Below are positions 18,301 through 27,935 of a stretch of DNA of 64,000 nt, one piece after another. The translations under genes and the position numbers were made by a program. Below the pieces are notes generated by a model. The model had not been told where the DNA came from. It did no database searches and saw only the letters and a program-made list of their open reading frames with translations. The stretch comes from Thermococcus sp. (GTDB lineage: Archaea > Methanobacteriota_B > Thermococci > Thermococcales > Thermococcaceae): the NCBI RefSeq assembly GCF_015521605.1, contig NZ_WANV01000033.1, positions 1 to 64,000 on the forward strand, in the 5' to 3' direction. Numbering within the stretch: the first letter of the stretch is position 1; each line of letters opens with the position of its first letter.

Positions 18301-19376
18301 GGCTTGTAGTAGTTCTCAACGGTTCCCTCTATCCCGAGCTTCTGGAGAACCATCTGGTCGGTCATGACCCACTGCCAGCCGTTGTCGGCGAGTATTTCGA
18401 GGGTCTTGTCGTTGAGGGCACTCTCTGCCGCCCACCCGCCGACAGGGACGGCGGTTCCGCCGCCGAGGTACTGCCTGTACAGCTCGTCCGCCTTTTTGAC
18501 CTGGTCGTTGAAGTCGCTCTCCCAGCCGAAGTCGTTGAGTATCGGGCCTATCGGGTGGGCGTAGGGCACGACCGTGACTTCAACGTTGCCGTTTCCGAGG
18601 AGGAGGTTTATCTTCTCATGCTCCTCGAAGGTGTGGTTGAGAAGCCACATCTGGGCATCGAGGACGGTTTTGACGTCGTCCCTCGTGTAGCCGCCCTCGT
18701 CGACCTTGTCGTAGAGGGCCTTGAGCTCGGGATGGGTCATTATGTAGTTGTAGTCTATCCATGCGAGGTTGAAGAGCACGGCGAGGTCTATGTAGTCCTG
18801 CTCGGTGAACTCGTTTGTCACGGCAACCTTCTGCTCCTCAAGTGGCAGATTGGCGTACTTGGCCTTTGCAGCCATCATCTTGTTCTTCAGCTCGGTGTAG
18901 CGGTCCCAGAAGTCCCTTATCGGGTTGCCGTTGGGGTCTGTTATAGGCTCACCGTTCCAGGGTATGGTGTGGTCAAAGAACCCTCCCGGTGCCTGGAGCA
19001 TGAACCACTTCTCGTCGACCGTCAGGGGCTCCCCGTTGGCTATCTTCTCGGTGACTATCTGGTAGTTGTCCTTGGCACCGTTCATGTAGTCCGCCAGCTG
19101 GGCTATGAGGGAACCGGACAGGTCGATGGTGGCGTGAACCTCCGGGTACTGGCTGAGGTAGTAGGCCATCTTCCAGTAGTTGTTCGCCGCGTGAAGCCTG
19201 ACCCAAGGCCTCGTGTATATCCCCTGGATCGGGTCGTAATAGTAGGGCTGGTGCTGGTGCCAGACTATTATCACGTTCAGCGGCTTCGGCTCCGCCGCTC
19301 CGACCGTTTTAGCGTTCGCTCCTACGATGCTTCCAAGCATCAAAATTGCAATAAAGAGGGCAATTACCCGTCTCAT
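15327..19376 (-). CDS. apu: Surface-anchored GH57 amylopullulanase
   Basis: A 1349-residue type II pullulanase cleaving alpha-1,4 and alpha-1,6 bonds in starch, pullulan and glycogen. It has a signal peptide (residues 1-27), the GH57 motif HQHQP at 40-44, nucleophile Glu318 in GGWAAESA and acid/base Asp421 in TLDGENPWEH. After subtracting 27 residues these match Glu291 and Asp394 of the T. hydrothermalis enzyme. Two tandem beta-domains of about 240 residues follow (glucodextranase-C/CBM9-like, each with DPEGDDHGPGTYTY), then a Thr/Ser/Pro/Glu linker and a CGP-CTERM anchor (GGICGPALIVALAAVPLLL then RRRR). It sits between malG and malK in the mal operon. Confidence 0.95.
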   Translation of the reverse strand: MRRVIALFIAILMLGSIVGANAKTVGAAEPKPLNVIIVWHQHQPYYYDPIQGIYTRPWVRLHAANNYWKMAYYLSQYPEVHATIDLSGSLIAQLADYMNGAKDNYQIVTEKIANGEPLTVDEKWFMLQAPGGFFDHTIPWNGEPITDPNGNPIRDFWDRYTELKNKMMAAKAKYANLPLEEQKVAVTNEFTEQDYIDLAVLFNLAWIDYNYIMTHPELKALYDKVDEGGYTRDDVKTVLDAQMWLLNHTFEEHEKINLLLGNGNVEVTVVPYAHPIGPILNDFGWESDFNDQVKKADELYRQYLGGGTAVPVGGWAAESALNDKTLEILADNGWQWVMTDQMVLQKLGIEGTVENYYKPWVAEFNGKKIYLFPRDHALSDRVGFTYSGMNQYQAVEDFVNELLKLQKQNYDGSLVYVVTLDGENPWEHYPYDGKLFLTELYKKLTELQQQGLIRTLTPSEYIKLYGDKANKLTPQMMERLNLTGDNVNALLKAQSLGELYDMAGVREEMQWPESSWIDGTLSTWIGEPQENYGWYWLYLARKTLMENRDRMNQADWEKAYEYLLRAEASDWFWWYGSDQDSGQDYTFDRYLKTYLYEIYKLAGTEPPSYLFGNYFPDGEPYTTRALVGLKDGEIKNFSSMSPTSSGVSVYFDGDGLHFVVKGNLDEFEVSIWEKGKRVGNTFTLLQERPSELRYSLFPFSRDSVGLMITKHIVYRNGKAEIYGATDYENSEKLGEATVKETSDGIEVVVPFDYIETPDDFYFAVSTVKNGNLEVISTPVELRLPTEVKGVPIVDITDPEGDDHGPGTYTYPTDKVFVDGAFDLLRFRMLEQTDSYVMEFYFKNLGGNPWNGPNGFSLQIIEVYLDFKDGGNSSAIKMFPDGPGANVNLDPDHPWDVAFRIAGWDYGNLIVLPNGTALQGEMQISADPVKNAVIVKVPKKYIQINDDYGLWGVVLTGSQDGYGPDKWRPVAVEAEQWKVGGADPQAVINNVAPRVMDLLAPADFKPTQEEQLSSYDANEVKLATVKALPLLKQGIVVNDPEGDDHGPGTYTYATDKVFVPGHLDLLKFKMIEGSDDWTLEFYFKDLGGNPWNGPNGFSLQIIEAYFDFKDGGNTSAIKMFPDGPGSNVQLDPNHPWDLALRIAGWDYGNLIVLPDGTVYQGEMQISADPVKNAIIVKVPKKYLSISDYGLYASILVGSQDGYGPDKWRPVAVQAEQWKLGGADPQAVIDNLAPRVVDELVPEGFKPTQEEQLSSYDLEKKTLATVLMIPLIEGTGGEQPTPTETPTETTTTPTETTTTSSPSETTTTSPSTTSPSETTTTTTTPEEGGGICGPALIVALAAVPLLLRRRR
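15620..17010 (-). repeat. Tandem 720-bp intragenic duplication in the amylopullulanase gene
   Basis: Two copies of the C-terminal beta-domain coding region. Matching blocks are exactly 720 bases apart (for instance at 15751 and 16471, where 30 bases in a row are identical). The period equals 240 codons, so the frame is kept. Confidence 0.85.
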
Positions 19377-19385
19377 ACTATCACC

Positions 19386-20654
19386 TCATTCCTTCAGGCC
19401 TCCGATCGTGAGGCCGCTCCTTATGTAGTTCTGGGCGAGCATGAACATTATGAACACCGGCAGGGCGAAGAGCAGGGCAGCGGCCCCGAAGTAGCTCCAG
19501 TCGATGCCCCTGCCGATGCCGCCCATTAGGAGGTATATCCACACGGAAAGCGGCTGGTTCTTCTCCGTCAGGAGGAGGCTTGCCAGAATGAACTCTGTCC
19601 AGCCTCCTATGAAGGCGAATATCGCAACGGTCGCTATTCCGGGCAGTGCCATCGGGAGGAGCACGTGCCGGATTATCTGGAGGTAGCTGGCGCCGTCGAC
19701 CAGAGCCGCCTCGTCGAAGTCCGGGCTTATCGAGTCGATGTAGCCCTTCAGGAGCCACGTGTTGAAGGGCACACCGCCGGCGGCGTAGATGAAGGACAGC
19801 ACCGGCAGCTTGTCGTAGAGGCCGAGCTTGACGATCATACCGTAGAGCGCTATCAAGCCCGCTATTCCAAGACCTCCAGCCACCTGGGTGAACATCAGGT
19901 AGAAGTACAGCACGTGATCCCTGCCGAAGAACTTCATGCGCGAGAACGCATAGGCGGCTGGAACGACGAATATGAGGGTCAGCAGCACCGCAAGGCCGGC
20001 TATTATAAGGCTGTTCTTGAGGTAGCCGAAGAACACTGAATTGACGAACATGCCTATGTGGGTGAAGGTAACCTTTCCTGAGTTCCTGATCACGATGTAG
20101 TTCCTTCCGGTCGGCCCCTGGAGGAGTATCCCGGAGAATGAAGTCCCCCCAACCTCGCCGTTCGTGATTTCGAGGTTCCTGACGAGTCCGAAGCCAATGC
20201 TCCCGTCCTCGTTGACCTTGGTGAGGACGAACAGCCCCTTAACGTTCCCTTTCAGCTGTCCCTGTACGTTTTCGCCCGCGGAGACCTCGAAGACCGCACT
20301 GGACAGCGGTATTTCAAACGTGAGCCCGGTGAATGGCCCGTATTTGACCTTTCCGATGAGCTTGCCGTTGACAACGTAGAGCTTCCCGTCCTGGATGTGT
20401 GCGCTGCCCTCGATGGTTCCGGTGAAGTTCTCGTTTATTCTGCTGCCCTTGAACCCGAAGAGCACCTCCCTGTACGAGTCGAGGCTAACGTTCTGGGGAA
20501 TCAGATGAAACTCGGTGGTTGCGAGTGTTGAGCCCGGACTTATTGAGACCACGAAGATGTAGTAGACCGGGAAGAGTATTATGAACATGACGAACACTGC
20601 CAGTGCCGTGAGAACGAGGCTCCTCAGAGCCTCACCCTTCCTCATGCGCCTCAT
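19386..20654 (-). CDS. malG: Maltodextrin ABC permease, MalG-type
   Basis: A 422-residue inner-membrane permease. The N-terminal segment (VLTALAVFVMFIILFPVYYIF) is followed by an extra external domain of about 150 residues, as in archaeal MalG, and then the five-helix core. The EAA motif that docks on MalK is EAALVDGASYLQIIRHVLLP. It overlaps malF by 4 bases. The start at 20654 (MRRMRKG) is probable; an internal ATG lies three codons on. Together with MalF it forms the channel for maltodextrins. Confidence 0.92.
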   Translation of the reverse strand: MRRMRKGEALRSLVLTALAVFVMFIILFPVYYIFVVSISPGSTLATTEFHLIPQNVSLDSYREVLFGFKGSRINENFTGTIEGSAHIQDGKLYVVNGKLIGKVKYGPFTGLTFEIPLSSAVFEVSAGENVQGQLKGNVKGLFVLTKVNEDGSIGFGLVRNLEITNGEVGGTSFSGILLQGPTGRNYIVIRNSGKVTFTHIGMFVNSVFFGYLKNSLIIAGLAVLLTLIFVVPAAYAFSRMKFFGRDHVLYFYLMFTQVAGGLGIAGLIALYGMIVKLGLYDKLPVLSFIYAAGGVPFNTWLLKGYIDSISPDFDEAALVDGASYLQIIRHVLLPMALPGIATVAIFAFIGGWTEFILASLLLTEKNQPLSVWIYLLMGGIGRGIDWSYFGAAALLFALPVFIMFMLAQNYIRSGLTIGGLKE

Positions 20655-21550
20655 CCTTTAGCACCCTCCTGGAGCCTGGTTATCCTAACGTTGACGTACA
20701 TGTACACCGCCAGGACGAGGGTCGCTATTATCATCACCGCCGCTGCCCTGCCGTAGTGGGGCGTCGCACCGAAGGCCTTCCTGAAACCGTAGAGCAGTAT
20801 GAACTTGTCCTCGAAGAGGCCCGCGTTGTAGATATAGGGCACCATGAAGTACTGGAAGCTGGCCGCGCTGGTTAGTATCGTGGCAAAGGCTATCGGCTTT
20901 CCAACTATTGGGAGAACCACGTGCCTTATCCTCTGCCAGTAGCTGGCACCGTCTATTATTGCCGCCTCTACCAGCGTCTCGGGAACCGACTGGAGGGCGG
21001 CGGTTATGACCGTTATCATGAAGGGGTACGCCAGCCATACCTCAATGATGTTCAGGGCCAGAAAGCCCCAGAGCGGGTCGTTAATCCAGTTCGGGAGCGT
21101 TTGGACTCCCAGGGATTTTAGCATCTGGTTTATGGGGCCAAAAATCGGGTCAAACATGAACTTCCACACGGTGACCGAGAACAGGAGCGGAAGCGCCCAG
21201 GGTATTATCAAGAGCGAGCGGTAAACCATCTTCCCCCTAACGTACTTGCTGTTGTAGAGCAGGCTGAGGAAGATTCCGGCAAGGACTTTGAGGGTAACGC
21301 TCGTCAGCACGAACAGCCACGTCCACAGGAACGCGCTCCTGAACTTCTCGTCGCTCAGTATCCACCTGAAGTTGTCAAGCCCCACGAAGGTCAGCTTGGG
21401 TGCCTGCGGCGCCTGAATCGGGAAGTTTCCGAGCTGGGCGTTGGTGAACGCCAGGTAGATCGAGTACACTATAGGCCACAGGTTGAAGAACAGGAACGCT
21501 GCTATTCCGGGGAGTATCAGAAACACGGCGATTGTTGTGGTCTTTTTCAT
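20651..21550 (-). CDS. malF: Maltodextrin ABC permease, MalF-type
   Basis: A 299-residue permease with six membrane helices and the EAA docking loop EAAIIDGASYWQRIRHVVLP. The N-terminus (MKKTTTIAVFLILPGIAAFLFFNLWPIVYSIYLAF) is the first helix. It lies 38 bases behind malE; that gap has a small hairpin (GGCT/AGCC) and T-rich stretches that may lower transcription relative to malE, as in many binding-protein operons. The 4-base overlap with malG suggests coupled translation. Confidence 0.92.
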   Translation of the reverse strand: MKKTTTIAVFLILPGIAAFLFFNLWPIVYSIYLAFTNAQLGNFPIQAPQAPKLTFVGLDNFRWILSDEKFRSAFLWTWLFVLTSVTLKVLAGIFLSLLYNSKYVRGKMVYRSLLIIPWALPLLFSVTVWKFMFDPIFGPINQMLKSLGVQTLPNWINDPLWGFLALNIIEVWLAYPFMITVITAALQSVPETLVEAAIIDGASYWQRIRHVVLPIVGKPIAFATILTSAASFQYFMVPYIYNAGLFEDKFILLYGFRKAFGATPHYGRAAAVMIIATLVLAVYMYVNVRITRLQEGAKG

Positions 21551-21588
21551 CCCAATCCCTCCAAAAAGGTAGGAAAAGGGAGAAGGCT

Positions 21589-22956
<1,368 letters not shown>

Positions 22957-22976
22957 TTAGATTTTGGGTGATATAG

Positions 22977-22993
22977 TATCATCGGCAGTGATA
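22977..22993 (-). promoter_or_regulatory. TGM operator (TrmBL1/Tgr site) of the mal operon
   Basis: On the minus strand the sequence is TATCAC-N5-ATGATA, 11 of 12 bases matching the Thermococcales glycolytic motif TATCAC-N5-GTGATA. It overlaps the downstream edge of the malE TATA box and lies before the expected start site, the position from which Tgr is known to repress glycolytic genes. A second, wider pair (TATCAC at 22947, GTGATA at 22968, N15) partly coincides with the ribosome site. Confidence 0.85.
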
Positions 22994-22999
22994 TATATA
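22991..22999 (-). promoter_or_regulatory. TATA box of the mal operon
   Basis: TATATATAT-type box on the minus strand; the start site would fall near 22970, giving a leader of about 30 bases to malE. Confidence 0.75.
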
Positions 23000-23063
23000 C
23001 CTTGCGCTTTCCTGTTCAACTATGGGTGGATGAATATGATGGAACCCCGATGAAGAGTTGAGT

Positions 23064-25004
23064 TCACCCTTTTAGCACGGTGAAGGACCAGGGTGCCAGT
23101 GTAACCTTTCCCCCTCCTTCGGGAAGGTACTTTCCGGGCACGCCGATGGTTTTTCTCTCCCCGGAATAGTTTATCCCGACGAGAATGCTCTCGTCACCGT
23201 GGATTCTCTCGTAGAGGAGCAGTCCGCCCTTGAAAGATAGGGGCCTGAACTCTCCCAGCTGGAGCGCCCTGCTCCCCCGTCTGAGTCTGACCAGTTCCTT
23301 GGTGACCTTCAGCACGTTGAGGTTCCACTCCTCCTCGTTCCACTTCATCGGGGTTCTCCCCGCGCTCAGGCCTTCTCCGCCACCGTTGAGGCCAACCTCG
23401 TCCCCGTAGAATATCGAGGGAATTCCCTTGTACGTCATCAGAAACGCCAGCGCGCAGAGGTATTTCCTTTCGTCCCCGACCAGATCGATGAAGCGCTCGG
23501 TGTCGTGGTTGTCGAGGAAGTTGTACATGGCGTACTCGGCTGGCCCATAATGGACACTCAGAAGCTCCAGGCCGTTGAGGAACTCCTTTGCGGTGATTTC
23601 GCCCTCCACGAAGAACCTCAGAATGAGCTCGTAGAGGGGGTAGTTCATGGTGCCGTGAAAGACGTCGAACAGCCAGAGCCTGGCGTCGTCCATGACCTCC
23701 CCGAAGAGGTATGCCTCCCCCGGCATAGCCCCCCTTATCTCCCTCCAGAGTTCGGGAGGAACGCCGTGGGCAACATCGAGACGCCAGCCGTCGGCGCTCT
23801 CAAGCCAGTACATCATCACGTCCTTTATGAACCGTCTCACTTCGGGATTATCGTGGTTCAGCCTGGGCATCAGCCAGACGGAATAAAAGCTCTCGTAGTT
23901 TCTTTTCATCCCCTTGAGCTCTCTATATTTCTCCGGCCACGGCTCCTTGGATTTCAGAACTTCCATGAACTCTTCCTGGACAACGGGGAATCCGGTGATC
24001 CTGTAGAAGTCCTTATACCTGCTCCTTTCGCCCTTCAGAATGACGTCCTTGAAGTAGGGGTGGAAGAAGCTCGTGTGGTGAAAGACTCCATCGAGGACCA
24101 GCCGCATGTCCCTCTCTCTGAGCTCCTCAACGAGCTTTCTGAAAACCCTCCAACCGCCGAGCTTCCTGTCTATTCTGAAGTAGTCCGTAACGTCGTAGCG
24201 GTGGTACGTCATGGACTCGAATATTGGGGTGAGGTAGAGCGCGTTTACGCCGAGGCCTTCAATGTGGTCGAGCCTCTTTGTTATCCCCGCCAGATCCCCA
24301 CCGTAGAAATCCTCACCCTTGAAGGCCTCTCCCCCGGACGTTCCGGTCAGGCCTTTCTCGAACCGGTCGGGCATTATCTGGTAGAACACCCTCCCGAAAA
24401 TCCACCCTGGGGGCTCTGACTTGTAGGGTTCGGCGTCAAATGGGCCGTATTCGATGGTTTTCCTTCCGGATTCTACGAGGAAAGAGTACTCGACTGCCCC
24501 CTCGCCGGAAAGAACTGTCTCGAAGTACTCGAAGAGTTCATCGTGGGCCTTTGGCCTCATCTCGATTTCCCTGTTTCCGGCCCTTAGGACGACCTTTGAG
24601 GTCTCTCCCCTCAGTGAGCGGAAGATCACGTGGGTTCTCCCGGCGAAGGAGTAGAGGTAGGTGGCGCTCGGCCTGTGGAAGAACTCGCCCTCCCCGATTA
24701 TTCTCGCCACTCTAACTTTCCTCTCGAACTTGTACGATAACCTCCTGTAGGTTTCCCCCTCCGGGTTTTCAGGGTCGGGCCGAAACTCCCCCTCCACCGA
24801 AAAGCCGTAGTGCCAGATCCCCTCAGGGAGCTCCAGCCTTATGCTCCACCTTTCCCCCTTCGGCCTCATTCGGAAGCTGCCTTCGTTGAAGGCGTTGAAG
24901 CTTCCAAGGAGGTAGGCGTAGCTCCCTTCCCTTGGTATCGAAAACTCAACCTCGGCGACCCTGCCGAATTTTTCATCGGGATTGAACCCGAAAATTTTAT
25001 ACAC
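23064..25004 (-). CDS. GH13 neopullulanase / cyclomaltodextrinase
   Basis: A 646-residue GH13 enzyme of the neopullulanase-cyclomaltodextrinase group. There is an N-terminal beta-domain (residues 1 to ~220), then the barrel with regions DGVFHH, GWRLDVAHG (nucleophile Asp), FGEVMDD (acid/base Glu) and FLDNHD. There is no signal peptide, so it should act in the cytosol on imported dextrins. The long open frame continues upstream, but homology begins at GTG 25004 (VYKIFGFNPDE), preceded by GGGTGGGG; earlier starts would overlap the divergent regulator gene. It lies downstream of the mal operon's promoter region, on the same strand as malE. Confidence 0.9.
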   Translation of the reverse strand: MYKIFGFNPDEKFGRVAEVEFSIPREGSYAYLLGSFNAFNEGSFRMRPKGERWSIRLELPEGIWHYGFSVEGEFRPDPENPEGETYRRLSYKFERKVRVARIIGEGEFFHRPSATYLYSFAGRTHVIFRSLRGETSKVVLRAGNREIEMRPKAHDELFEYFETVLSGEGAVEYSFLVESGRKTIEYGPFDAEPYKSEPPGWIFGRVFYQIMPDRFEKGLTGTSGGEAFKGEDFYGGDLAGITKRLDHIEGLGVNALYLTPIFESMTYHRYDVTDYFRIDRKLGGWRVFRKLVEELRERDMRLVLDGVFHHTSFFHPYFKDVILKGERSRYKDFYRITGFPVVQEEFMEVLKSKEPWPEKYRELKGMKRNYESFYSVWLMPRLNHDNPEVRRFIKDVMMYWLESADGWRLDVAHGVPPELWREIRGAMPGEAYLFGEVMDDARLWLFDVFHGTMNYPLYELILRFFVEGEITAKEFLNGLELLSVHYGPAEYAMYNFLDNHDTERFIDLVGDERKYLCALAFLMTYKGIPSIFYGDEVGLNGGGEGLSAGRTPMKWNEEEWNLNVLKVTKELVRLRRGSRALQLGEFRPLSFKGGLLLYERIHGDESILVGINYSGERKTIGVPGKYLPEGGGKVTLAPWSFTVLKG

Positions 25005-25018
25005 CTTCCCCACCCAAG

Positions 25019-25035
25019 TATCACTACTGATGAAT
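25019..25035 (-). promoter_or_regulatory. Degenerate TGM site in the GH13/regulator divergent promoter
   Basis: Read on the minus strand: ATTCAT-N5-GTGATA. One half is perfect and the other matches 3 of 6 bases of the TGM consensus. It lies downstream of an AGTTTATTC TATA candidate (about 25034-25042) for the GH13 gene and just upstream of the regulator gene, so it could serve both. Confidence 0.5.
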
Positions 25036-25076
25036 AAACTATTGCGAGTGAAACTTAAAAGTTTGGAGGTCTCGGC

Positions 25077-26099
25077 ATGAAGGAAGAGGAAATTATTGAT
25101 AAGCTTCAGAAGCTTGGCCTCACCAAGTACGAGAGCCTTGCCTACATAACCCTTCTCAAGCTCGGCCCCAGCAAGGCCACGGACATAACCAAAGAGAGCG
25201 GGATTCCCCACACCAGGGTTTACGACGTTCTGAGCTCCCTTCACAGGAAGGGTTTTGTTGACGTTATGCACGGGTCTCCGAGGCTCTACAAGCCCGTTAA
25301 TCCCGAGGTGGTGCTTGAAAAAATAAAGGAGGACTTCATAGAGGACATTGAAAACCTAAAGGTCGCTTTCCTCGACCTCTACCGCGATGTTCACGGGGAA
25401 GATCTGCCCGAAATCTGGACGATTCAGGGGTTCGACAATACTGTCGAGCGCGCCGAGTACGTCATAAGAACGGCCAAGCACGAGGTTCTCATCAACACAC
25501 CCTTCGAGTTCCTCAAGCTTCTCAAGGGCGAGATACGCGCGAGGAAGGACATAATCTTCGTCATCATAAGCAACTTCGAGGAGATACCCGACTGGCTGAA
25601 GAGGGACAATATAATCCTTGCCAGAACCGGCGGCGCCCCCTGGCTGATGGCCAGCTGGATAATCGGCGACCTCAACTACGCCCTCTTCTTCGGTGCCCTG
25701 CCCAAGGACAGGCGGAAGGAGAAGTTCTATTCCTTCTGGGCAAAGAGCCCCAAGATAATCCAGAACTACATGCACTGGTTCTATACGATATACCTCGACA
25801 ACAGCGAGATCATTAAGGCCCTTGATTACGAGTCCCTTTCCAAGCCACTCTCCCTCGTCAACATAAGAACGCTGATCACGGTGCTCAAAATGGCCGGGAT
25901 GCCTAGGAGAGCGGAGATAGTGGGCAAGATGATAGACACCAAAGAGAAGGTAACGCTCGATGGCACCATAGTGGACTACGAATACACACCGCTGACGGCG
26001 AACATAACGTTCAGGTACAACGGGAACGAGCTTAAGGTTGGTGGTATAGGCAGCTACTTCGAGGACGTTGAGGGGGAGAAGTTCATACTCCTTGAGTGA
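25077..26099 (+). CDS. TrmB-family transcription regulator (TrmBL1/Tgr type)
   Basis: A 340-residue regulator with an N-terminal winged helix (LQKLGLTKYESLAYITLLKLG, then ATDITKESGIPHTRVYDVLSSL), a short coiled linker, and the C-terminal sugar-binding domain of the TrmB family. In Thermococcus kodakarensis the orthologous Tgr sits in the same place beside the maltodextrin genes; it represses glycolytic genes and activates gluconeogenic ones through TGM sites. The ATG at 25077 follows GGAGGT. TGM-like sites occur at malE, the GH13 gene and the GH57 gene at 39.8 kb, supporting the assignment. Confidence 0.9.
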   Translation: MKEEEIIDKLQKLGLTKYESLAYITLLKLGPSKATDITKESGIPHTRVYDVLSSLHRKGFVDVMHGSPRLYKPVNPEVVLEKIKEDFIEDIENLKVAFLDLYRDVHGEDLPEIWTIQGFDNTVERAEYVIRTAKHEVLINTPFEFLKLLKGEIRARKDIIFVIISNFEEIPDWLKRDNIILARTGGAPWLMASWIIGDLNYALFFGALPKDRRKEKFYSFWAKSPKIIQNYMHWFYTIYLDNSEIIKALDYESLSKPLSLVNIRTLITVLKMAGMPRRAEIVGKMIDTKEKVTLDGTIVDYEYTPLTANITFRYNGNELKVGGIGSYFEDVEGEKFILLE

Positions 26100-26151
26100 G
26101 ACCGTTCTTTCTTTTCAATTCGTTGAACTCCTTGTAGGAGAGGTGATGCCA

Positions 26152-27504
26152 ATGAAGATTCTGGTCATAGGGTTTGAGTACCTGCCCGTAAAGGTGGGTG
26201 GCCTCGCCGAGGCGATAACCAGCATAGCGGAGGGGCTGAGCGAGCTCGGAAACGAGGTCGTCGTTTTCACCCCGGATCACGGGAAAAGCCTCGGCGAAGT
26301 CGTCGGTTCCTTCAGGGTTTCGGCCTTCGGTGGGGAAGTTTCGATAACTGTCAGAAAGCGTGAGCAGAACGGGGTGGTTGTGTACTCCCTCGGCGGGGGA
26401 CTCCTCAGCGAGCCCGATGTTTACGGCTCGAATTGGGAAGGTCTGCTCAGGAAGACTGTCCTCTTCGGGAAGGCCAGTGTGGGGCTCATGAACGAGCTGA
26501 TCGACGCCTTTACTCCGGACGTAATCCACGCCCACGACTGGCACACCGTCTTTGCCCTTGGCCTTCTAAAGAAGTACTTCGGCATAAGAAGCGTTTTCAC
26601 GGTTCACAGGCTCAACAAGGCCAAGATTCCGGGGCACTACTTCCACGACGCAAACCTCGGGGAACTTGCACCGTACCCGGATATAGACCCCGAGCACACC
26701 GCCGGGTACATAGCGGACGCCGTAACGACCGTCAGCAGGAGCTATCTGTGGGAGGAATGGGGGTTCTTCAAGCACTTCGAGGGCAAAGTTACGCATGTCT
26801 TCAACGGTATAGACTGCTCCTTCTGGAACGAGGAGCTCATGGAGACGAAAGACCTCCCCAGGGAGGAGCGGCGGAAGCTCGTGCTGGAGCGCTTTGGCCT
26901 GAGCGATGGGAAGGCCTTCATGTTCATAGGGCGCTTTGACAAGGCCCAGAAGGGAGTTGACACCCTCCTAAGGGCTATAGAGGTTCTCTCTGCGGATCCG
27001 GCCTTCAAGGAGATGAGGTTCGTCATAATCGGTAAGGGTCACCCGGAGCTTGAGGCCTGGGCCAGAGCCGTTCAAAACCGCTTCCCCGAGAACGTCAGGG
27101 TGATTACCGAACTCCTCAGCAGGGAGACCGTTAGGGAGCTCTACGGTTCGGTGGACTTCGTGATAATCCCCTCGTACTTCGAGCCCTTCGGGCTGGTGCA
27201 GCTTGAGGCCATGTGCCTCGGGGCGATACCCATAGGCAGTTCGGTCGGGGGGATAAAGGACACCATAATAGACCTTAACTCCGATCCGGAGAACGCCACG
27301 GGACTGCTCGTTCCCCCGAGGGACGCTTTCGCGTTGGCGAGGGCCATGGTGTTCGCCAAGGAACTGGATGATTCGACCCTGAGAAAGCTCAGGGAGAACG
27401 GGAAGAAGAGGGCGAGGAAAGACTTCACGTGGGAGAACGCCTGCAGGAGGTACGTGAGGGTTTACGAGGGGGCCGTTGACAAGGCCGTTCCGTTCCTCCA
27501 CTAG
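26152..27504 (+). CDS. glgA: Glycogen synthase (GT5)
   Basis: A 450-residue retaining glucosyltransferase that extends alpha-1,4-glucan from ADP- or UDP-glucose. The substrate-binding motif is KVGGLAEAI (K-x-G-G-L, near residue 15). The C-terminal domain has [20 protein letters not shown] and the GT-B nucleotide motif [15 protein letters not shown]. The ATG at 26152 is 5 bases after GAGGTGAT; an ATG six bases earlier lies inside that ribosome site. It follows the regulator gene by 52 bases in the same direction and may share its transcript, linking glucan storage to maltodextrin control. It overlaps the convergent RNase P gene by 4 bases. Confidence 0.92.
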   Translation: MKILVIGFEYLPVKVGGLAEAITSIAEGLSELGNEVVVFTPDHGKSLGEVVGSFRVSAFGGEVSITVRKREQNGVVVYSLGGGLLSEPDVYGSNWEGLLRKTVLFGKASVGLMNELIDAFTPDVIHAHDWHTVFALGLLKKYFGIRSVFTVHRLNKAKIPGHYFHDANLGELAPYPDIDPEHTAGYIADAVTTVSRSYLWEEWGFFKHFEGKVTHVFNGIDCSFWNEELMETKDLPREERRKLVLERFGLSDGKAFMFIGRFDKAQKGVDTLLRAIEVLSADPAFKEMRFVIIGKGHPELEAWARAVQNRFPENVRVITELLSRETVRELYGSVDFVIIPSYFEPFGLVQLEAMCLGAIPIGSSVGGIKDTIIDLNSDPENATGLLVPPRDAFALARAMVFAKELDDSTLRKLRENGKKRARKDFTWENACRRYVRVYEGAVDKAVPFLH

Positions 27505-27869
27505 CGCCAGCCGTACTCGGCCAGGAATTTCTTTTTCAGCCTTTTTATCGTTCCAGAGACGCCGAGGGTTATGAAGACAGCCCTTGAGCCGTTTATATGG
27601 GTGACCAGTGTCAGGGCAAAGCGGAGCTCCTCCACGTGCTTCCTGTCGACCCTAACGATTCCGGTCTGACTCTTTTCGTCGAACTTTATGAACCAGGGCT
27701 TTGCCCTCGCCGAGCCGAGGGTCCCCAGCGTTGAGAGGCTCGCCTCCCATATGGCCCTCTTTATTTCGTCCTTCTTAAACTGCCTCTCTCCGATTACCTG
27801 AAAGGCTATGTAGCGGTGCTTGTCCCTCAACGTTGGTGGCAGGTATTTCGGCCTCTCCCTCATAGGCAT
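27501..27869 (-). CDS. rnp2: RNase P protein component 2 (Pop5/Rpp2)
   Basis: A 122-residue archaeal Pop5 homologue, one of the RNase P proteins needed for tRNA 5' maturation. The family opening [20 protein letters not shown] is intact, followed by [19 protein letters not shown] and the C-terminal [13 protein letters not shown]. The start is ATG 27869 or the ATG two codons on. There is no ribosome site, but a TATA-like CTTAAAAAG is centred 27 bases upstream, which fits a leaderless mRNA. The open frame further upstream is antisense to the radical SAM gene and is not coding. Confidence 0.9.
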   Translation of the reverse strand: MPMRERPKYLPPTLRDKHRYIAFQVIGERQFKKDEIKRAIWEASLSTLGTLGSARAKPWFIKFDEKSQTGIVRVDRKHVEELRFALTLVTHINGSRAVFITLGVSGTIKRLKKKFLAEYGWR

Positions 27870-27892
27870 CTGCACAACTTTGCCCGCCAACC

Positions 27893-27900
27893 TTTTTAAG
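27893..27900 (-). promoter_or_regulatory. TATA box of leaderless rnp2
   Basis: CTTAAAAAG on the minus strand, centred about 27 bases from the rnp2 ATG. Confidence 0.55.
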
Positions 27901-27935
27901 CCCTCCCCCGCGTTTAGGGTTAGCGAGGTGAGTCG

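Noticed and set aside
19381-19392. TGM half-site TATCAC before the amylopullulanase gene
   Set aside because: It is the reverse complement of the gene's ribosome site (GGTGATA) and has no second half; the same explains TATCAC at 15298 and 13712.
17406-19529. A 707-codon open frame on the plus strand
   Set aside because: It is the exact antisense of the amylopullulanase gene. The product is a low-complexity Val/Leu/Glu-rich chain typical of antisense frames in GC-rich DNA, with no ribosome site.
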